From assembly GCF_000424285.1 (NCBI RefSeq), contig NZ_AUJP01000003.1, forward strand, positions 1 through 64,000: DNA of 64,000 nt, given 5' to 3'. Positions 16,190-25,174 of the stretch are shown here, piece by piece. The notes under the pieces are model-generated. The model was not told the origin of the DNA, did no database searches, and worked only from the letters and a program-made list of their open reading frames with translations. This DNA comes from Butyrivibrio sp. MB2005 (GTDB lineage: Bacteria; Bacillota; Clostridia; Lachnospirales; Lachnospiraceae). A program made the position numbers and the translations under genes. Positions within the stretch are counted from its first letter, which is position 1; every line of letters begins with the position of its first letter.

Positions 16190-17500
16190 ATGAAAAAAAT
16201 CCTTATTGTTGATGATGAGAAGATTACACTTGGAATGACCAAGCACATTCTGGATTTGGATTATGAGACTTTCTGTGCAAAATCCGGAAAGGATGCTATT
16301 CGTATCTATAAAGCAGAAAGACCGGATATGATAGTTTCTAATCTTCAAATGCCTGATATGTCGGGATTCGAGCTTCAAAGCACCTTGCAGCATCAGTATG
16401 CAGAGCGTATTCCTGTTATTTTCATGACAGCGGCTGCAGAGGATGAAGAGATAGAGATAAAGGGTGTTGATATAAAAAGCATCAATCTGATAAGAAAGCC
16501 ATTTAGAGCTGATGTCCTTCTGGATAAGGTTGAAGAAGTCTTTGCCAGAGTCAAAAAGGTAAGGGGCAACAGGGTTCCCACAGAGACAGATCCAATGACA
16601 GGTCTCTACAACAAGTCTTCATCTCAGCTTGAGATTGGCGATATGTGCCGTGAAGTAAAGGGCACTCTTATGATGATAGACATTGACAATTTCAAGCAGG
16701 TTAACGATGTCTATGGCCATAACATGGGTGATAAAATTCTTATCCGCTTTGCAGAGATTGTAAGAGCGGCTGTAAGAAATAACGATATTGCCGGCAGAAT
16801 GGGCGGAGATGAGTTTATTGCTTTTTGCCAGAATGTCAGCAGTGAAGAGATTATTGCAGGAAAAGACAGATTCATGAACGAGGAGCTGCTTAAGTCAGCT
16901 AAGGAGTTCATGGGAGAGGATATGAATATTCCTCTTGGTGTGTCTGTAGGTGCTGTTATGGCTCCGGATGAGGGCACTGATTTTCTTACGCTTTACAGAA
17001 AGGCCGACAAGGCTTTGGCAGCTGCTAAGCAGGAGGGAAAGCATAAGCACAATCTTTATGTTGAAGACAAGAAGGATAAGGATGGTAAAGAGAATCCTGT
17101 TTCAGATATAGAGAAGGAGATGCTTACCCTTGGTGAGAGCAGTATGGGCAAGGGTGCCTATAAGGTATCAGCTAACGAGTTTAAAACCATTTACAGATTC
17201 CTCACAAGAGTTGGTCAGAATTATCAAAAAGAAAACCGCCTGATCATTTTCACAATATCTCCGGGGGAAGGTAGTAAAAAGCTTGGAGATGCTGTTTCCA
17301 AATTTAATGACAGCCTTTGCAATTCCCTTAGAAACAGCGACGTTGTAACACTAAGCGGAAAGAACAAGGTTGAGCTCATTCTTCTTGAAGCAGGGGCTTT
17401 GTACTGTGAGATGGTAATCGAAAGGGTGCTTGAAAACTGGAAAAAGCTGGATCCTTCTGAGAAATTTGAGGTCACCTACGAGGTGGAATTGATCAGATAA
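16190..17500 (+). CDS. Pseudo-receiver / GGDEF protein with unknown C-terminal domain
   Basis: A 436-residue protein in three parts. Residues 1-120 are a receiver domain with D8/D9, T80 and K103 in place, but the phospho-acceptor position in IVSNLQMPD is Asn51, not Asp, so normal phosphorylation is not expected. Residues ~130-300 are a GGDEF domain with MMIDIDNFKQVNDVYGHN and an intact GGDEF at 205-209, so it should make c-di-GMP. Residues ~310-436 form a helical/beta domain I do not recognise. No histidine kinase is adjacent. TATAAT at 16094 may be its -10 box. The start ATG follows AAAGAGG. Confidence 0.88.
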   Translation: MKKILIVDDEKITLGMTKHILDLDYETFCAKSGKDAIRIYKAERPDMIVSNLQMPDMSGFELQSTLQHQYAERIPVIFMTAAAEDEEIEIKGVDIKSINLIRKPFRADVLLDKVEEVFARVKKVRGNRVPTETDPMTGLYNKSSSQLEIGDMCREVKGTLMMIDIDNFKQVNDVYGHNMGDKILIRFAEIVRAAVRNNDIAGRMGGDEFIAFCQNVSSEEIIAGKDRFMNEELLKSAKEFMGEDMNIPLGVSVGAVMAPDEGTDFLTLYRKADKALAAAKQEGKHKHNLYVEDKKDKDGKENPVSDIEKEMLTLGESSMGKGAYKVSANEFKTIYRFLTRVGQNYQKENRLIIFTISPGEGSKKLGDAVSKFNDSLCNSLRNSDVVTLSGKNKVELILLEAGALYCEMVIERVLENWKKLDPSEKFEVTYEVELIR

Positions 17501-17668
17501 AATGCATAAAATTTTCAGTATTTATGCGGCAAAATGAAAGTTAAATACATTTGTTTTTCCTCTAAAGTAAATTAAATATCGGCACGATAATAAAAGTGAA
17601 CAAACAAATTACATGCAAAACGGCCGATAGCATGAAACAAATAATGATATATAACGGAGGACAAGCTA

Positions 17669-17833
17669 ATGTATATGTACGAATTGTTTCTTGCAAAAGA
17701 TGTTAATGGAAAGAGCATACACTTTGTTGAGACCAACCACAAGGCAGATGATCTTGAGAATTGGCTTAAGCAGCTGGTTAAGGACAACACCATATCCCAG
17801 GATGTTGCAAACGCAGTAACCTTCGTTTGGTAA
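17669..17833 (+). CDS. Small conserved-looking protein (54 aa), unknown function
   Basis: A 54-residue soluble reading frame with a strong CGGAGG site 7 bp before its ATG, starting MYMYELFLAKDVNGKS and ending NAVTFVW. It is followed by a clear terminator at 17909-17941 and occupies an otherwise empty interval, which supports a real gene. It has an amphipathic DDLENWLKQLVKDN helix and no membrane segment. I do not recognise a family. Confidence 0.65.
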   Translation: MYMYELFLAKDVNGKSIHFVETNHKADDLENWLKQLVKDNTISQDVANAVTFVW

Positions 17834-17908
17834 TCATAACAGCTATGAACTGAACTTCGCTTAGCAATTCAATAGGATCAGCCACAATAAGTGAAGAACG
17901 CATAGAAT

Positions 17909-17941
17909 AAAGAGACTACTAAAAATGTAGTCTCTTTTTAC
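17909..17941 (+). terminator. Rho-independent terminator
   Basis: AGAGACTAC (17911-17919) pairs with GTAGTCTCT (17928-17936), followed by TTTTTA. Confidence 0.9.
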
Positions 17942-18100
17942 GTTTACAAAGATTTTCAATGTAGTAATTATAGTTTATTGATATAAGTACTTTTGATTAT
18001 CGGGGGTTGTATTTATATGTTTTTCGGGTTAAAATTCTATCACACTTAAATAGAGTGTATAAAATGTAATTTATAGTTTTTATTGACATAGGAGGACAAA

Positions 18101-18328
18101 ATGAGCGAAACAGCAAATCAGGAAATCATTAATTCAAGCATGCTCGTTGGAGAGATCATCACAAAGCACCCTCTTGCAGCACAGTTCCTTATGGAGTGTG
18201 GAATGGGTTGTATCCATTGCCCTGCTTCACAGATGGAGTCTCTTGCAGAGGCTTGTGCAGTTCATGGCATCGATGGTGACGAGATCACTGATGCTCTCAA
18301 CGATTATCTTGCAGAGCACAACTCATAA
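18101..18328 (+). CDS. DUF1858 redox-disulfide protein
   Basis: A 75-residue protein of the DUF1858 / hybrid-cluster-protein-associated disulfide family. Characteristic parts are the MLVGEIITKHPLAAQFLMECGMGC segment and the CIHCPASQMESL motif with a CxxC pair, followed by a helix ending in NDYLAEHN. Relatives are thought to bind a metal or act in redox or nitrosative stress next to hybrid cluster protein, but no such gene is present here. AGGAGG lies 6 bp before the ATG. It converges with the GTPase/NYN gene with only 6 bp between stops and no terminator. A small inverted repeat ACACT-N7-AGTGT lies at 18042-18058 in its upstream region. Confidence 0.88.
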   Translation: MSETANQEIINSSMLVGEIITKHPLAAQFLMECGMGCIHCPASQMESLAEACAVHGIDGDEITDALNDYLAEHNS

Positions 18329-18334
18329 TATGAG

Positions 18335-21007
18335 TTAAAGTTTATCGCGTATTTCCGCTTCGGTTCTGTCTATTTCAAGCCAGAAATCGTTAGCGGACAT
18401 GCGGATAGCGCCTGCACCGTAAATAATTACCTGTTCTATTGCATCCGAAGTCGCTACTGTTACGCGACTTTTTTTACTGTATTCATGAGCCGTTCTTTCT
18501 ATGTACTGATCGGCTGTCTCAGCTTCCTTGGTGAAAACAACATCCAAATTGTGGTATTTAAGCACATGCTCTGTACCGCCGGGAACTCTGTATGCATCAA
18601 ACACCAGGATCACATTTTCCCTTCTGTAGCCCTGAAAATTTGATAAAATATCCATCAGTTTATCCCTGGCGGATTTAATGTCATGCTCTGCCAGGTTTCT
18701 AAGCTCATTATTGGCATAAATAATATTGTAGCCATCCACCAGAAGATAAGAGTTCTCGGGTGTGTACTCGTTTTTAGCTTTATATTTTTTCTCGGGAGCT
18801 TTATTTGCAGCTTTTCTCTTGCGCTCCTCATCTGCCTTGGCATCATAGCGAGGCTTAACCTTGCCGTAGGTTCTCTCAAAAATCTGATCCAGTTCCTTTA
18901 TGGTGGCGCTGTAGTTTCGCTCTCTTTCCTCGTAGGAGAGCTCCTGCGCTGAAGATTTAATATCGGATGAGCGAAAGCTCTTAAGTTCATCGCCTAAGAG
19001 GGATAAATCTGTCTCAGGAGAGTTGAGGTTAAGTGTGCCGGATGCGCCTGAATTTCCATCTGACCAGCCTGTATCCACATGCATGTGGTTTCTTACTTCA
19101 TCCCAGGGTATGAGCGTTCCTGCGCCGTGTGAGCAAAATACACTGCCTGTTGGCTGCTCAATATCTCTGTCAGGATCGTAGTCGAAAGCTTCAATGATCT
19201 CCTCAGCATTATGGCAGGGCTCATAGCCGCGAAGATTAAGAGAAATCCTGCCTTGGCCGTGGGTAAAGGAGATAAGCGAAGCAGAATATCCAGAAAGCTC
19301 TGATGCGGGAACGGTACCTGTAATAACCGAAGATCCATCCTCTTTTACCTCCGGAGGATTGCTGGTGCCGTTCATTCTGCTCATATCGCTAAGTACTCTT
19401 CCAACGCAGTCTCCCGGTACTTCGATTTCATAATCATATACAGGCTCTAAAAGGATGCTGTCTGTCATCATAAGTCCCTGACGTACAGCACGGAGAGTAG
19501 CTTCTCTGAAGTCTCCGCCCTCTGTGTGCTTATCGTGTGCACGACCGCCGATTACGGTTATGCGCATATCGGTAATATCTGAACCTGTAAGAACGCCCCT
19601 GATCTTAAGCTGTTCAAGATTGGAAATAATAAGGTTTTGCCAGTTCCTTGCAAGGAGATCCGTTTTGCAGTCTGTATCAAAAATAAGACCGCTTCCCGGC
19701 TCAGCAGGAGACAGTAAAAGATGAACCTCTGCATAATGACGCAGGGGCTCAAAATGTCCCACTCCTTCAACGGCAGTTCTTATGGTCTCCTTGTATACGA
19801 TGGTCTCAGGTCCGAAATCTATATCAATATCAAAGCGTTCCTTGCAAAGATGCTTTAACACCTCCATCTGAACCTCACCCATTATCTGGACGGAAATGTC
19901 TCCTGTCTGATCACTCTTGTGTACAGACAAAAGAGGCTCCTCCTCGGCTAAGGTAAGGAGATTGTTATAGACTGTGAATTTATCGGCATCCTCAGGCAGC
20001 ATAATGGTTGTAGAAAGAATGGGCTGCAAAAGCTCTGCGGTTTCTCCAAGGAGATTACCAAGTCCCTGACCTGCACGGGTTTTGGAAAGGCCTGTAACTG
20101 CCACGATTTTGCCACCGCCTGCTTCCATTAAAAGTTCGTATTTTTCGCCGGAATACGCCCTTATCTGGTCGACCTTTTCATCGAAGATCATATCTCTTGG
20201 ATGGAGGGTGCCTCCGGTAATTTTCATCCAGGTGATTCTGGCACCAAGGCTGTCTCTTGAAATCTTATATACTCTTGCACCGAATTCTTCGCCGTATTCA
20301 GGTTCTGTAGCATACCTTTCAATTAGCTCTGTAAGCTCCGTTACGCCCTCCATTTTAAGGGCAGAGCCAAATACGCAGGGGAAAAGCTTTCTGTCTGCGA
20401 TAAGGGCGGATATTTCGTCATCGGTTACGTGGCGGCCGCTTTCAAGGTATTCAGCAAGGAGCTCGTCATCGCAAAGAGCCAGCTCCTCCTGAAAATCTTC
20501 TGAACTGATATCAACTGAAAAATCCAGCACATGGGATGATAATCTTTTTCTGATATCCTCATAGACGCGAGCTTTGTCAGCCCCTGTCTGGTCCATCTTA
20601 TTAACGAAAATAAATGTAGGAACCTGATAGTGGGATAAAAGCCTCCAAAGAAGTGACACCTGGGATGTGACGCCATCAGCAGCACTGATTATCAGTATAG
20701 CCACATCCAGAACCTTCATGGTGCGCTCTGTTTCAGCAGTAAAGTCAGCATGCCCCGGAGTATCAAGGAGAGTCACACTTGTTCCATTCTGTAAGGTGAG
20801 CTCCGCCTGCTTTGAAAAAATGGTGATGCCACGGCTTCTTTCAAGAGAATAGGTATCAAGGAAGGTATCGCCATGATCAACTCGTCCTGATTTCCTAATG
20901 GCTCCTGATGTAAAAAGCAGCGCCTCGGACAAAGTTGTCTTGCCGGCATCAACGTGTGCATATATGCCAATATTTAAGTGTTTAGTAGTGTTTGATTCGG
21001 TTCTCAT
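18335..21007 (-). CDS. TetM-like ribosomal-protection-type GTPase fused to a Rae1/YacP-like NYN domain
   Basis: An 890-residue protein. Residues 1 to about 650 are an EF-G-like translational GTPase of the TetM/TetW group: G1 AHVDAGKT (17-24), switch RSRGITI (57-63), G3 DTPGH (82-86), G4 NKMD (136-139), then the EF-G domains. A charged linker (about 660-750) leads to a NYN/PIN-like domain (about 752-890) resembling Bacillus subtilis Rae1 (YacP), a ribosome-dependent A-site mRNA endonuclease. Conserved acids appear in VDGYN (757-761), VFDAYR, ETADQYIE and TSD. Genuine resistance TetM proteins are about 640 aa and lack this tail. No clear ribosome binding site precedes the ATG. Likely a housekeeping or ribosome-rescue factor rather than a resistance gene. 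Confidence 0.85.
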   Translation of the reverse strand: MRTESNTTKHLNIGIYAHVDAGKTTLSEALLFTSGAIRKSGRVDHGDTFLDTYSLERSRGITIFSKQAELTLQNGTSVTLLDTPGHADFTAETERTMKVLDVAILIISAADGVTSQVSLLWRLLSHYQVPTFIFVNKMDQTGADKARVYEDIRKRLSSHVLDFSVDISSEDFQEELALCDDELLAEYLESGRHVTDDEISALIADRKLFPCVFGSALKMEGVTELTELIERYATEPEYGEEFGARVYKISRDSLGARITWMKITGGTLHPRDMIFDEKVDQIRAYSGEKYELLMEAGGGKIVAVTGLSKTRAGQGLGNLLGETAELLQPILSTTIMLPEDADKFTVYNNLLTLAEEEPLLSVHKSDQTGDISVQIMGEVQMEVLKHLCKERFDIDIDFGPETIVYKETIRTAVEGVGHFEPLRHYAEVHLLLSPAEPGSGLIFDTDCKTDLLARNWQNLIISNLEQLKIRGVLTGSDITDMRITVIGGRAHDKHTEGGDFREATLRAVRQGLMMTDSILLEPVYDYEIEVPGDCVGRVLSDMSRMNGTSNPPEVKEDGSSVITGTVPASELSGYSASLISFTHGQGRISLNLRGYEPCHNAEEIIEAFDYDPDRDIEQPTGSVFCSHGAGTLIPWDEVRNHMHVDTGWSDGNSGASGTLNLNSPETDLSLLGDELKSFRSSDIKSSAQELSYEERERNYSATIKELDQIFERTYGKVKPRYDAKADEERKRKAANKAPEKKYKAKNEYTPENSYLLVDGYNIIYANNELRNLAEHDIKSARDKLMDILSNFQGYRRENVILVFDAYRVPGGTEHVLKYHNLDVVFTKEAETADQYIERTAHEYSKKSRVTVATSDAIEQVIIYGAGAIRMSANDFWLEIDRTEAEIRDKL

Positions 21008-21111
21008 GAGTTTTATTCTAACATTAAAAGAAATATTTTTGAGAAAAAATAAAAAAAATAAAATTAATGGTTGCTTTTGTTCTCGTGGCGTGGTAATATA
21101 CCATTTGTCGC

Positions 21112-21185
21112 CGGGGTGTAGCGCAGTAGGTTAGCGCGCTATCTTAGGGAGGTAGAGGCCGCGAGTTCGAGTCCCGCCACTCCGA
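21112..21185 (+). tRNA. tRNA-Pro (anticodon AGG)
   Basis: A 74-nt tRNA fold: acceptor CGGGGTG/CACTCCG (one G-T pair) with the C1 start typical of tRNA-Pro, D-arm TAGCGCAGTAGGTTAGCGC, anticodon stem CTATC/GGTAG with loop TTAGGGA (anticodon AGG), and T-arm with GAGTTCGAGTC. CCA is not encoded. A strong terminator follows 5 bp later. Confidence 0.93.
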
Positions 21186-21190
21186 CTACT

Positions 21191-21226
21191 AAAACCTTGA
21201 ATTCTTAGGAATTCAAGGTTTTTTTT
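21191..21226 (+). terminator. Terminator of tRNA-Pro
   Basis: AAAACCTTGAATTC pairs with GAATTCAAGGTTTT around TTAG, with a run of eight T. Confidence 0.92.
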
Positions 21227-21311
21227 GTAGAAAATCCTATTTTCCCTTTTTCCCAAGAAGACCTATAATATGGTATAGTAATAAGAACAATTATCGATAC
21301 TAGGAGCCGAT

Positions 21312-22619
21312 ATGAAAAAGAGTTGGGGAGAGAAAAGGTTTTTATCAGCTGTTATTCTGACAGCCATGCTGGGCACTATTTGTTGTTCTGATTGCAACAG
21401 CGTGATTTTTCAGGAAAATGTGGGCAGCCTTGTGGTTCACGCCCAGGAAAATGAAATAAAGGTATCACAGCCTGTTATAAAGGGTTGCGATAATAAATAT
21501 GACGGAATGGTCCTTAGGTGGAAAGAGTCCGAAAATGCGGAGGGCTATAACGTATATAGAAGGACAAAATCCTCACAGCCATGGACACTTATTGCAACAG
21601 TTCCGGCGGGAACACTTTCCTATAAGGATAAGGACACCATGAAGGATGGCGGTCTGTACACATACATGGTTCAGGCCTATAACGGAACAATTCTTTCCAA
21701 GGAGTCTGCGGCAAAGACCTTTACCAGAGTGAACATAACTCTTGCCAAGGTGAAGGTGGCATATAAGCAGAAGAGTGCCAGAGAAATGCTGGGCATGATA
21801 AATGATTTCAGGCGAGGCTCTGACGCCTGGGTTTGGAATGCCACAAATACCACTAAGGTATATATATCGGGGCTTGGAAGATTATCCTATGACTACGCTC
21901 TTGAAAAGATTGCCATGACAAGAGCTGCAGAGATCGCTATCAATTTTTCACATGAAAGACCAAACGGCAACAGCTGTTTTTCTGCTCTTGATGATGCAGG
22001 ATATATTTACACCGCAGCGGGCGAGAACATTGCCTATGGCTACAAGACCGCAAAGGCAGCATTTAAGGCTTTTCAGGAAAATGACAACAAGTACATCGGC
22101 CAGGGCCACCGCAGAAATATGCTTAGTAAGGACTACAATGTCTGCGCTATAGGTCACGTTAAGGTAAACGGTGTTCACTACTGGGTTCAGGAGTTTGCCA
22201 AGACTACTGAGGATTCTGACTACACCAAGACTCAGAGCGCCACACTTAAGCTTAACCTGGAGATTGCATCAGAGGATCTTGATAACTATAAAAAGGCCCT
22301 TAAACCCATAATCGTCAAGTACAAGGATTATGCGCCTTCAAAGGTTCAGATAATAGGAGCAGAACCCAAGAAAAGGCAGATCACACTTGCTTTTACAAGA
22401 TCCACAGGAGCTATGGGCTACGAGATATACCGTTCCGAAAAGAAAAAATCCGGATATAAAAGAATAAAACGTATCGGCAAACAGGATAAACTGACGTATA
22501 CTGATAAGAAGCTATCATCTAAAAAGAAGTACTATTATTACATCGTGCCATACAGAATATCCCATGATACCTATGTATATGGCAAAAAATCAGACGTGAT
22601 AAAGGTTAAGACTCGCTAA
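21312..22619 (+). CDS. Secreted CAP (SCP/PR-1) domain protein with fibronectin-like flanks
   Basis: A 435-residue exported protein. An N-terminal hydrophobic signal (about 10-27) is followed by a fibronectin type III-like region (about 50-140, with AEGYNVYRRTKSSQPW). A CAP domain follows (about 155-300: MLGMINDFRR, LEKIAMTRAAEIAINFSHERPNG, GENIAYG, GHRRNMLSKDYN, VHYWVQEF). A second FN3-like region (about 345-435, AMGYEIYRSEKKKSGYKR) closes it. CAP-domain proteins are extracellular with varied roles; the His and Glu positions of the CAP cavity are present. The serine acetyltransferase gene follows 22 bp later. Confidence 0.85.
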   Translation: MKKSWGEKRFLSAVILTAMLGTICCSDCNSVIFQENVGSLVVHAQENEIKVSQPVIKGCDNKYDGMVLRWKESENAEGYNVYRRTKSSQPWTLIATVPAGTLSYKDKDTMKDGGLYTYMVQAYNGTILSKESAAKTFTRVNITLAKVKVAYKQKSAREMLGMINDFRRGSDAWVWNATNTTKVYISGLGRLSYDYALEKIAMTRAAEIAINFSHERPNGNSCFSALDDAGYIYTAAGENIAYGYKTAKAAFKAFQENDNKYIGQGHRRNMLSKDYNVCAIGHVKVNGVHYWVQEFAKTTEDSDYTKTQSATLKLNLEIASEDLDNYKKALKPIIVKYKDYAPSKVQIIGAEPKKRQITLAFTRSTGAMGYEIYRSEKKKSGYKRIKRIGKQDKLTYTDKKLSSKKKYYYYIVPYRISHDTYVYGKKSDVIKVKTR

Positions 22620-22641
22620 GAGCTACTGGCAGGAGGATGAC

Positions 22642-23544
22642 ATGAATATTGAAGAAAACCAGAATTTGAGAAAAGAAATAGAGAACATAGTTGGTCTTAT
22701 TCTGGATGACTATAAAAAGGGCAGAGATGTGGATCAGATTGATGTTTTTAATCAGCCTGACCGAGATGCGGTAATCGATATTGTAAATAAGCTCCTTCGC
22801 ATTCTTTTTCCGGGATATTACAGGGATAAGGTCTACAGAAGCTACAGCGACAACAACAGAATGGGTATCATTATCGAGGACGTCATCTACAATCTTCAGA
22901 AGCAGGTTGCCATAGCCTTCAGACATGCGAAGGACTATGAGCATGCAACAGATGATACTCTTAACTGCGGCGCAAGATGCATAACCCTTGAATTTTTCAA
23001 GAAAATCCCACATATCAGAGAGCTTGTTGATACAGATCTCCAGGCATCCTACGAGGGTGATCCTGCCGCTTACAGCAAGGAGGAGATCATACTTTCATAT
23101 CCGGGACTTCTTGCAAGTACCATCAACAGAATGGCTCATGAGCTTTATCTTCTGGAGGTTCCGCTTATTCCAAGGATCATGACTGAGTATGCTCATTCCA
23201 AGACGGGTATCGATATTCATCCCGGTGCTACCATAGGAAAATACTTCATGATCGACCATGGAACAGGCATAGTAGTTGGTGAGACATCCATCATAGGAGA
23301 ACACGTAAAAATCTATCAGGGTGTTACAATAGGTGCTCTTTCCACAAGGGGCGGACAGTCACTTAAGGGTGCCAAGAGACATCCCACAATCGAGGATAAT
23401 GTAACGATCTATGCCGGAGCTTCAATACTTGGCGGAGAGACCGTCATTGGTCACGACAGCGTGGTAGGCTCCAATGCTTTCCTTACATACTCGATTGAGC
23501 CCGGCTCCCGCGTCAGCATGAAAAAACAGGAATTGCAATTCTAA
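22642..23544 (+). CDS. cysE: Serine O-acetyltransferase (EpsC/CysE type)
   Basis: A 300-residue acetyltransferase making O-acetylserine, the first committed step of cysteine synthesis. The N-terminal ~170 residues are helical, as in EpsC-type enzymes. The C-terminal left-handed beta-helix (about 185-300) shows hexapeptide repeats, DIHPGATIGKYFMIDHGTG with the catalytic His-Asp region, GETSIIGEHVKIYQGVTIGALS and RHPTIEDNVTIYAGASILGG. GGAGG lies upstream of the ATG. No cysK is nearby. It is followed by a terminator. Confidence 0.93.
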   Translation: MNIEENQNLRKEIENIVGLILDDYKKGRDVDQIDVFNQPDRDAVIDIVNKLLRILFPGYYRDKVYRSYSDNNRMGIIIEDVIYNLQKQVAIAFRHAKDYEHATDDTLNCGARCITLEFFKKIPHIRELVDTDLQASYEGDPAAYSKEEIILSYPGLLASTINRMAHELYLLEVPLIPRIMTEYAHSKTGIDIHPGATIGKYFMIDHGTGIVVGETSIIGEHVKIYQGVTIGALSTRGGQSLKGAKRHPTIEDNVTIYAGASILGGETVIGHDSVVGSNAFLTYSIEPGSRVSMKKQELQF

Positions 23545-23548
23545 TAAC

Positions 23549-23595
23549 GGACTTCGTTCATGATAGAAAAATTATGAGCGAAGTTCTTTTTTATA
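23549..23595 (+). terminator. Rho-independent terminator
   Basis: GGACTTCGTTCAT pairs with ATGAGCGAAGTTC around an A-rich loop, followed by TTTTTT. It ends immediately before the sigma-28-type promoter of the hook gene. Confidence 0.85.
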
Positions 23596-23596
23596 C

Positions 23597-23624
23597 TAAA
23601 GTATCTAAACATGCTTACCGATAA
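23597..23624 (+). promoter_or_regulatory. Sigma-28 (FliA/SigD) type promoter of the hook gene
   Basis: TAAAGTAT (23597-23604) followed 12 bp later by ACCGATAA (23617-23624) closely matches the flagellar sigma consensus TAAAGTTT-N11-GCCGATAA. It lies 50 bp before the hook protein start. Confidence 0.7.
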
Positions 23625-23674
23625 TATAGATGTAGGTAAAACTATATTCTTTTTTCATGGAAAGCGGTGAGTAT

Positions 23675-24997
23675 ATGGTTAGATCATTATGGTCAGGAGT
23701 AGCAGGACTTAAGACACATCAGCAGAAGATGGACGTAATAGGTAACAATGTTGCTAACGTAAATACTACATCTTATAAATCCCAGCAGACCACCTTTGGC
23801 GATCTGTTATATCAGACAAGCAGAAGAGCAAACGGTGCTTCAGCAGTAAGAGGCGGAACCAACGCAAGACAGGTTGGTCTTGGTGTAAGAACCGGCGCCA
23901 TAATGACAAATATAGGAAAACAGGGATCAATCCAGACTACAGACAATGCTCTGGATGTAAGTATCACAGGCGATTCCTTCTTCATGGTAGAAAATGCCAG
24001 CGGACAGATGAACTATACAAGAGATGGTTCATTCTCTGTAGACGCTAACGGATATCTTGTTACAAGATCTAATGGATACTATGTAAGAGGTATCACACAG
24101 GAAGGCGGAGATGCCGCAAATACCGGAAGAATCCAGGTACTTCCTCTTGATGATGACGGAAATCTTATAAATCTTGCAGGCGAAGCTACAACCTACGCAA
24201 GAGTTACAGGAAATATCAGCAGAACAGATTCACTTTTAGCTTCTGAAAATGGTCGCACAGTGAACCTTGAGTTCTATGGAACAGACGGCAAGATTTATAC
24301 CGCCAGATTCCAGTTTACTAATGCGGGAGATGATAACGATACTACATATCAGGCTAATCTCACTGCAATTTATGATGAAAATCACAATCGTATAGAAGGC
24401 GGTGTTCCTGAAAACATGAACGTTGCTCTTAATTATGACCCTGCAACAGGTAAGTTTGTATCAGCAAACGGTGCAGCCAACGGACAGGTTGAAGTGACCT
24501 TCCAGGGAGACGCAGCGGCAGCAGGAACCGTTACAATTGATTTTTCGGGCACAACCAATTATGCACCTTTAAATGGAGCTACAAGCTCAAGCCTTGAGAC
24601 CCATAGAGGCGATATAGAAGGTAACTTCGAGGGCTATCCTGAAGGAATGATGAAGAGCTTTGCAATAGGTCAGGACGGCACAATTACAAGATATTACAGC
24701 AACGGTCAGACTAGATTTGCAGGAAAAATAGTAGTTGCAGAGTTTGCCAATGTGACAGGTCTTGCAAAGGAAGGTGAAAACCTCTATTCTGCAACAGGTA
24801 ACTCCGGCGATGCACAGCTCATGTTTGTTACTGACGATGGCGGATACATGACATCCGGAACGCTGGAGATGAGTAATGTGGATCTGTCCACTGAGTTTAC
24901 GGATATGATTACCACTCAGCGTGGTTTCCAGGCAAACAGTCGCGTTATTACTGTGACAGATACCCTTCTCGATGAACTGAGACAGCTCAAACGCTGA
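23675..24997 (+). CDS. flgE: Flagellar hook protein FlgE-like
   Basis: A 440-residue flagellar rod/hook family protein. The N-terminal flg_bb_rod motif MVRSLWSGVAGLKTHQQKMDV with IGNNVANVNTTSYK is clear. The C-terminus has the matching DMITTQRGFQANSRVITVTDTLLDEL coiled segment. Between them are FlgE-type beta domains (GDSFFMVEN, RDGSFSVDANGYLV). The ATG at 23675 follows GCGGTGAG; the in-frame ATG 18 bp upstream would displace the conserved start. No other flagellar gene is in the window, so it is an isolated member with its own sigma-28-type promoter. Confidence 0.9.
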   Translation: MVRSLWSGVAGLKTHQQKMDVIGNNVANVNTTSYKSQQTTFGDLLYQTSRRANGASAVRGGTNARQVGLGVRTGAIMTNIGKQGSIQTTDNALDVSITGDSFFMVENASGQMNYTRDGSFSVDANGYLVTRSNGYYVRGITQEGGDAANTGRIQVLPLDDDGNLINLAGEATTYARVTGNISRTDSLLASENGRTVNLEFYGTDGKIYTARFQFTNAGDDNDTTYQANLTAIYDENHNRIEGGVPENMNVALNYDPATGKFVSANGAANGQVEVTFQGDAAAAGTVTIDFSGTTNYAPLNGATSSSLETHRGDIEGNFEGYPEGMMKSFAIGQDGTITRYYSNGQTRFAGKIVVAEFANVTGLAKEGENLYSATGNSGDAQLMFVTDDGGYMTSGTLEMSNVDLSTEFTDMITTQRGFQANSRVITVTDTLLDELRQLKR

Positions 24998-25026
24998 TAA
25001 TACCTGCATAATTGAACAATGATAAT

Positions 25027-25075
25027 AAACCCGGAATAAGATCTTTTTTAACAAAAAAACCTTATTTCGGGTTTT
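25027..25075 (+). terminator. Rho-independent terminator
   Basis: AAACCCGGAATAAG pairs with CTTATTTCGGGTTT around an A/T-rich loop, 29 bp after flgE. Confidence 0.85.
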
Positions 25076-25174
25076 ATATTTATAAATATTCGTTCAGAAA
25101 ATGTGTAATAAAATAGGGGACATAGACCGAAATATATAGTACAATAAGTATAGGAAAAGTGAATATTGCGACAA

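Noticed and set aside
18335..21007. Tetracycline resistance gene tet(M)/tet(W)
   Set aside because: The protein is ~250 residues longer with a nuclease-like domain, lies beside a tRNA-Pro in ordinary chromosome context, and shows no mobile element. It is a related translation factor rather than a recognised resistance allele.
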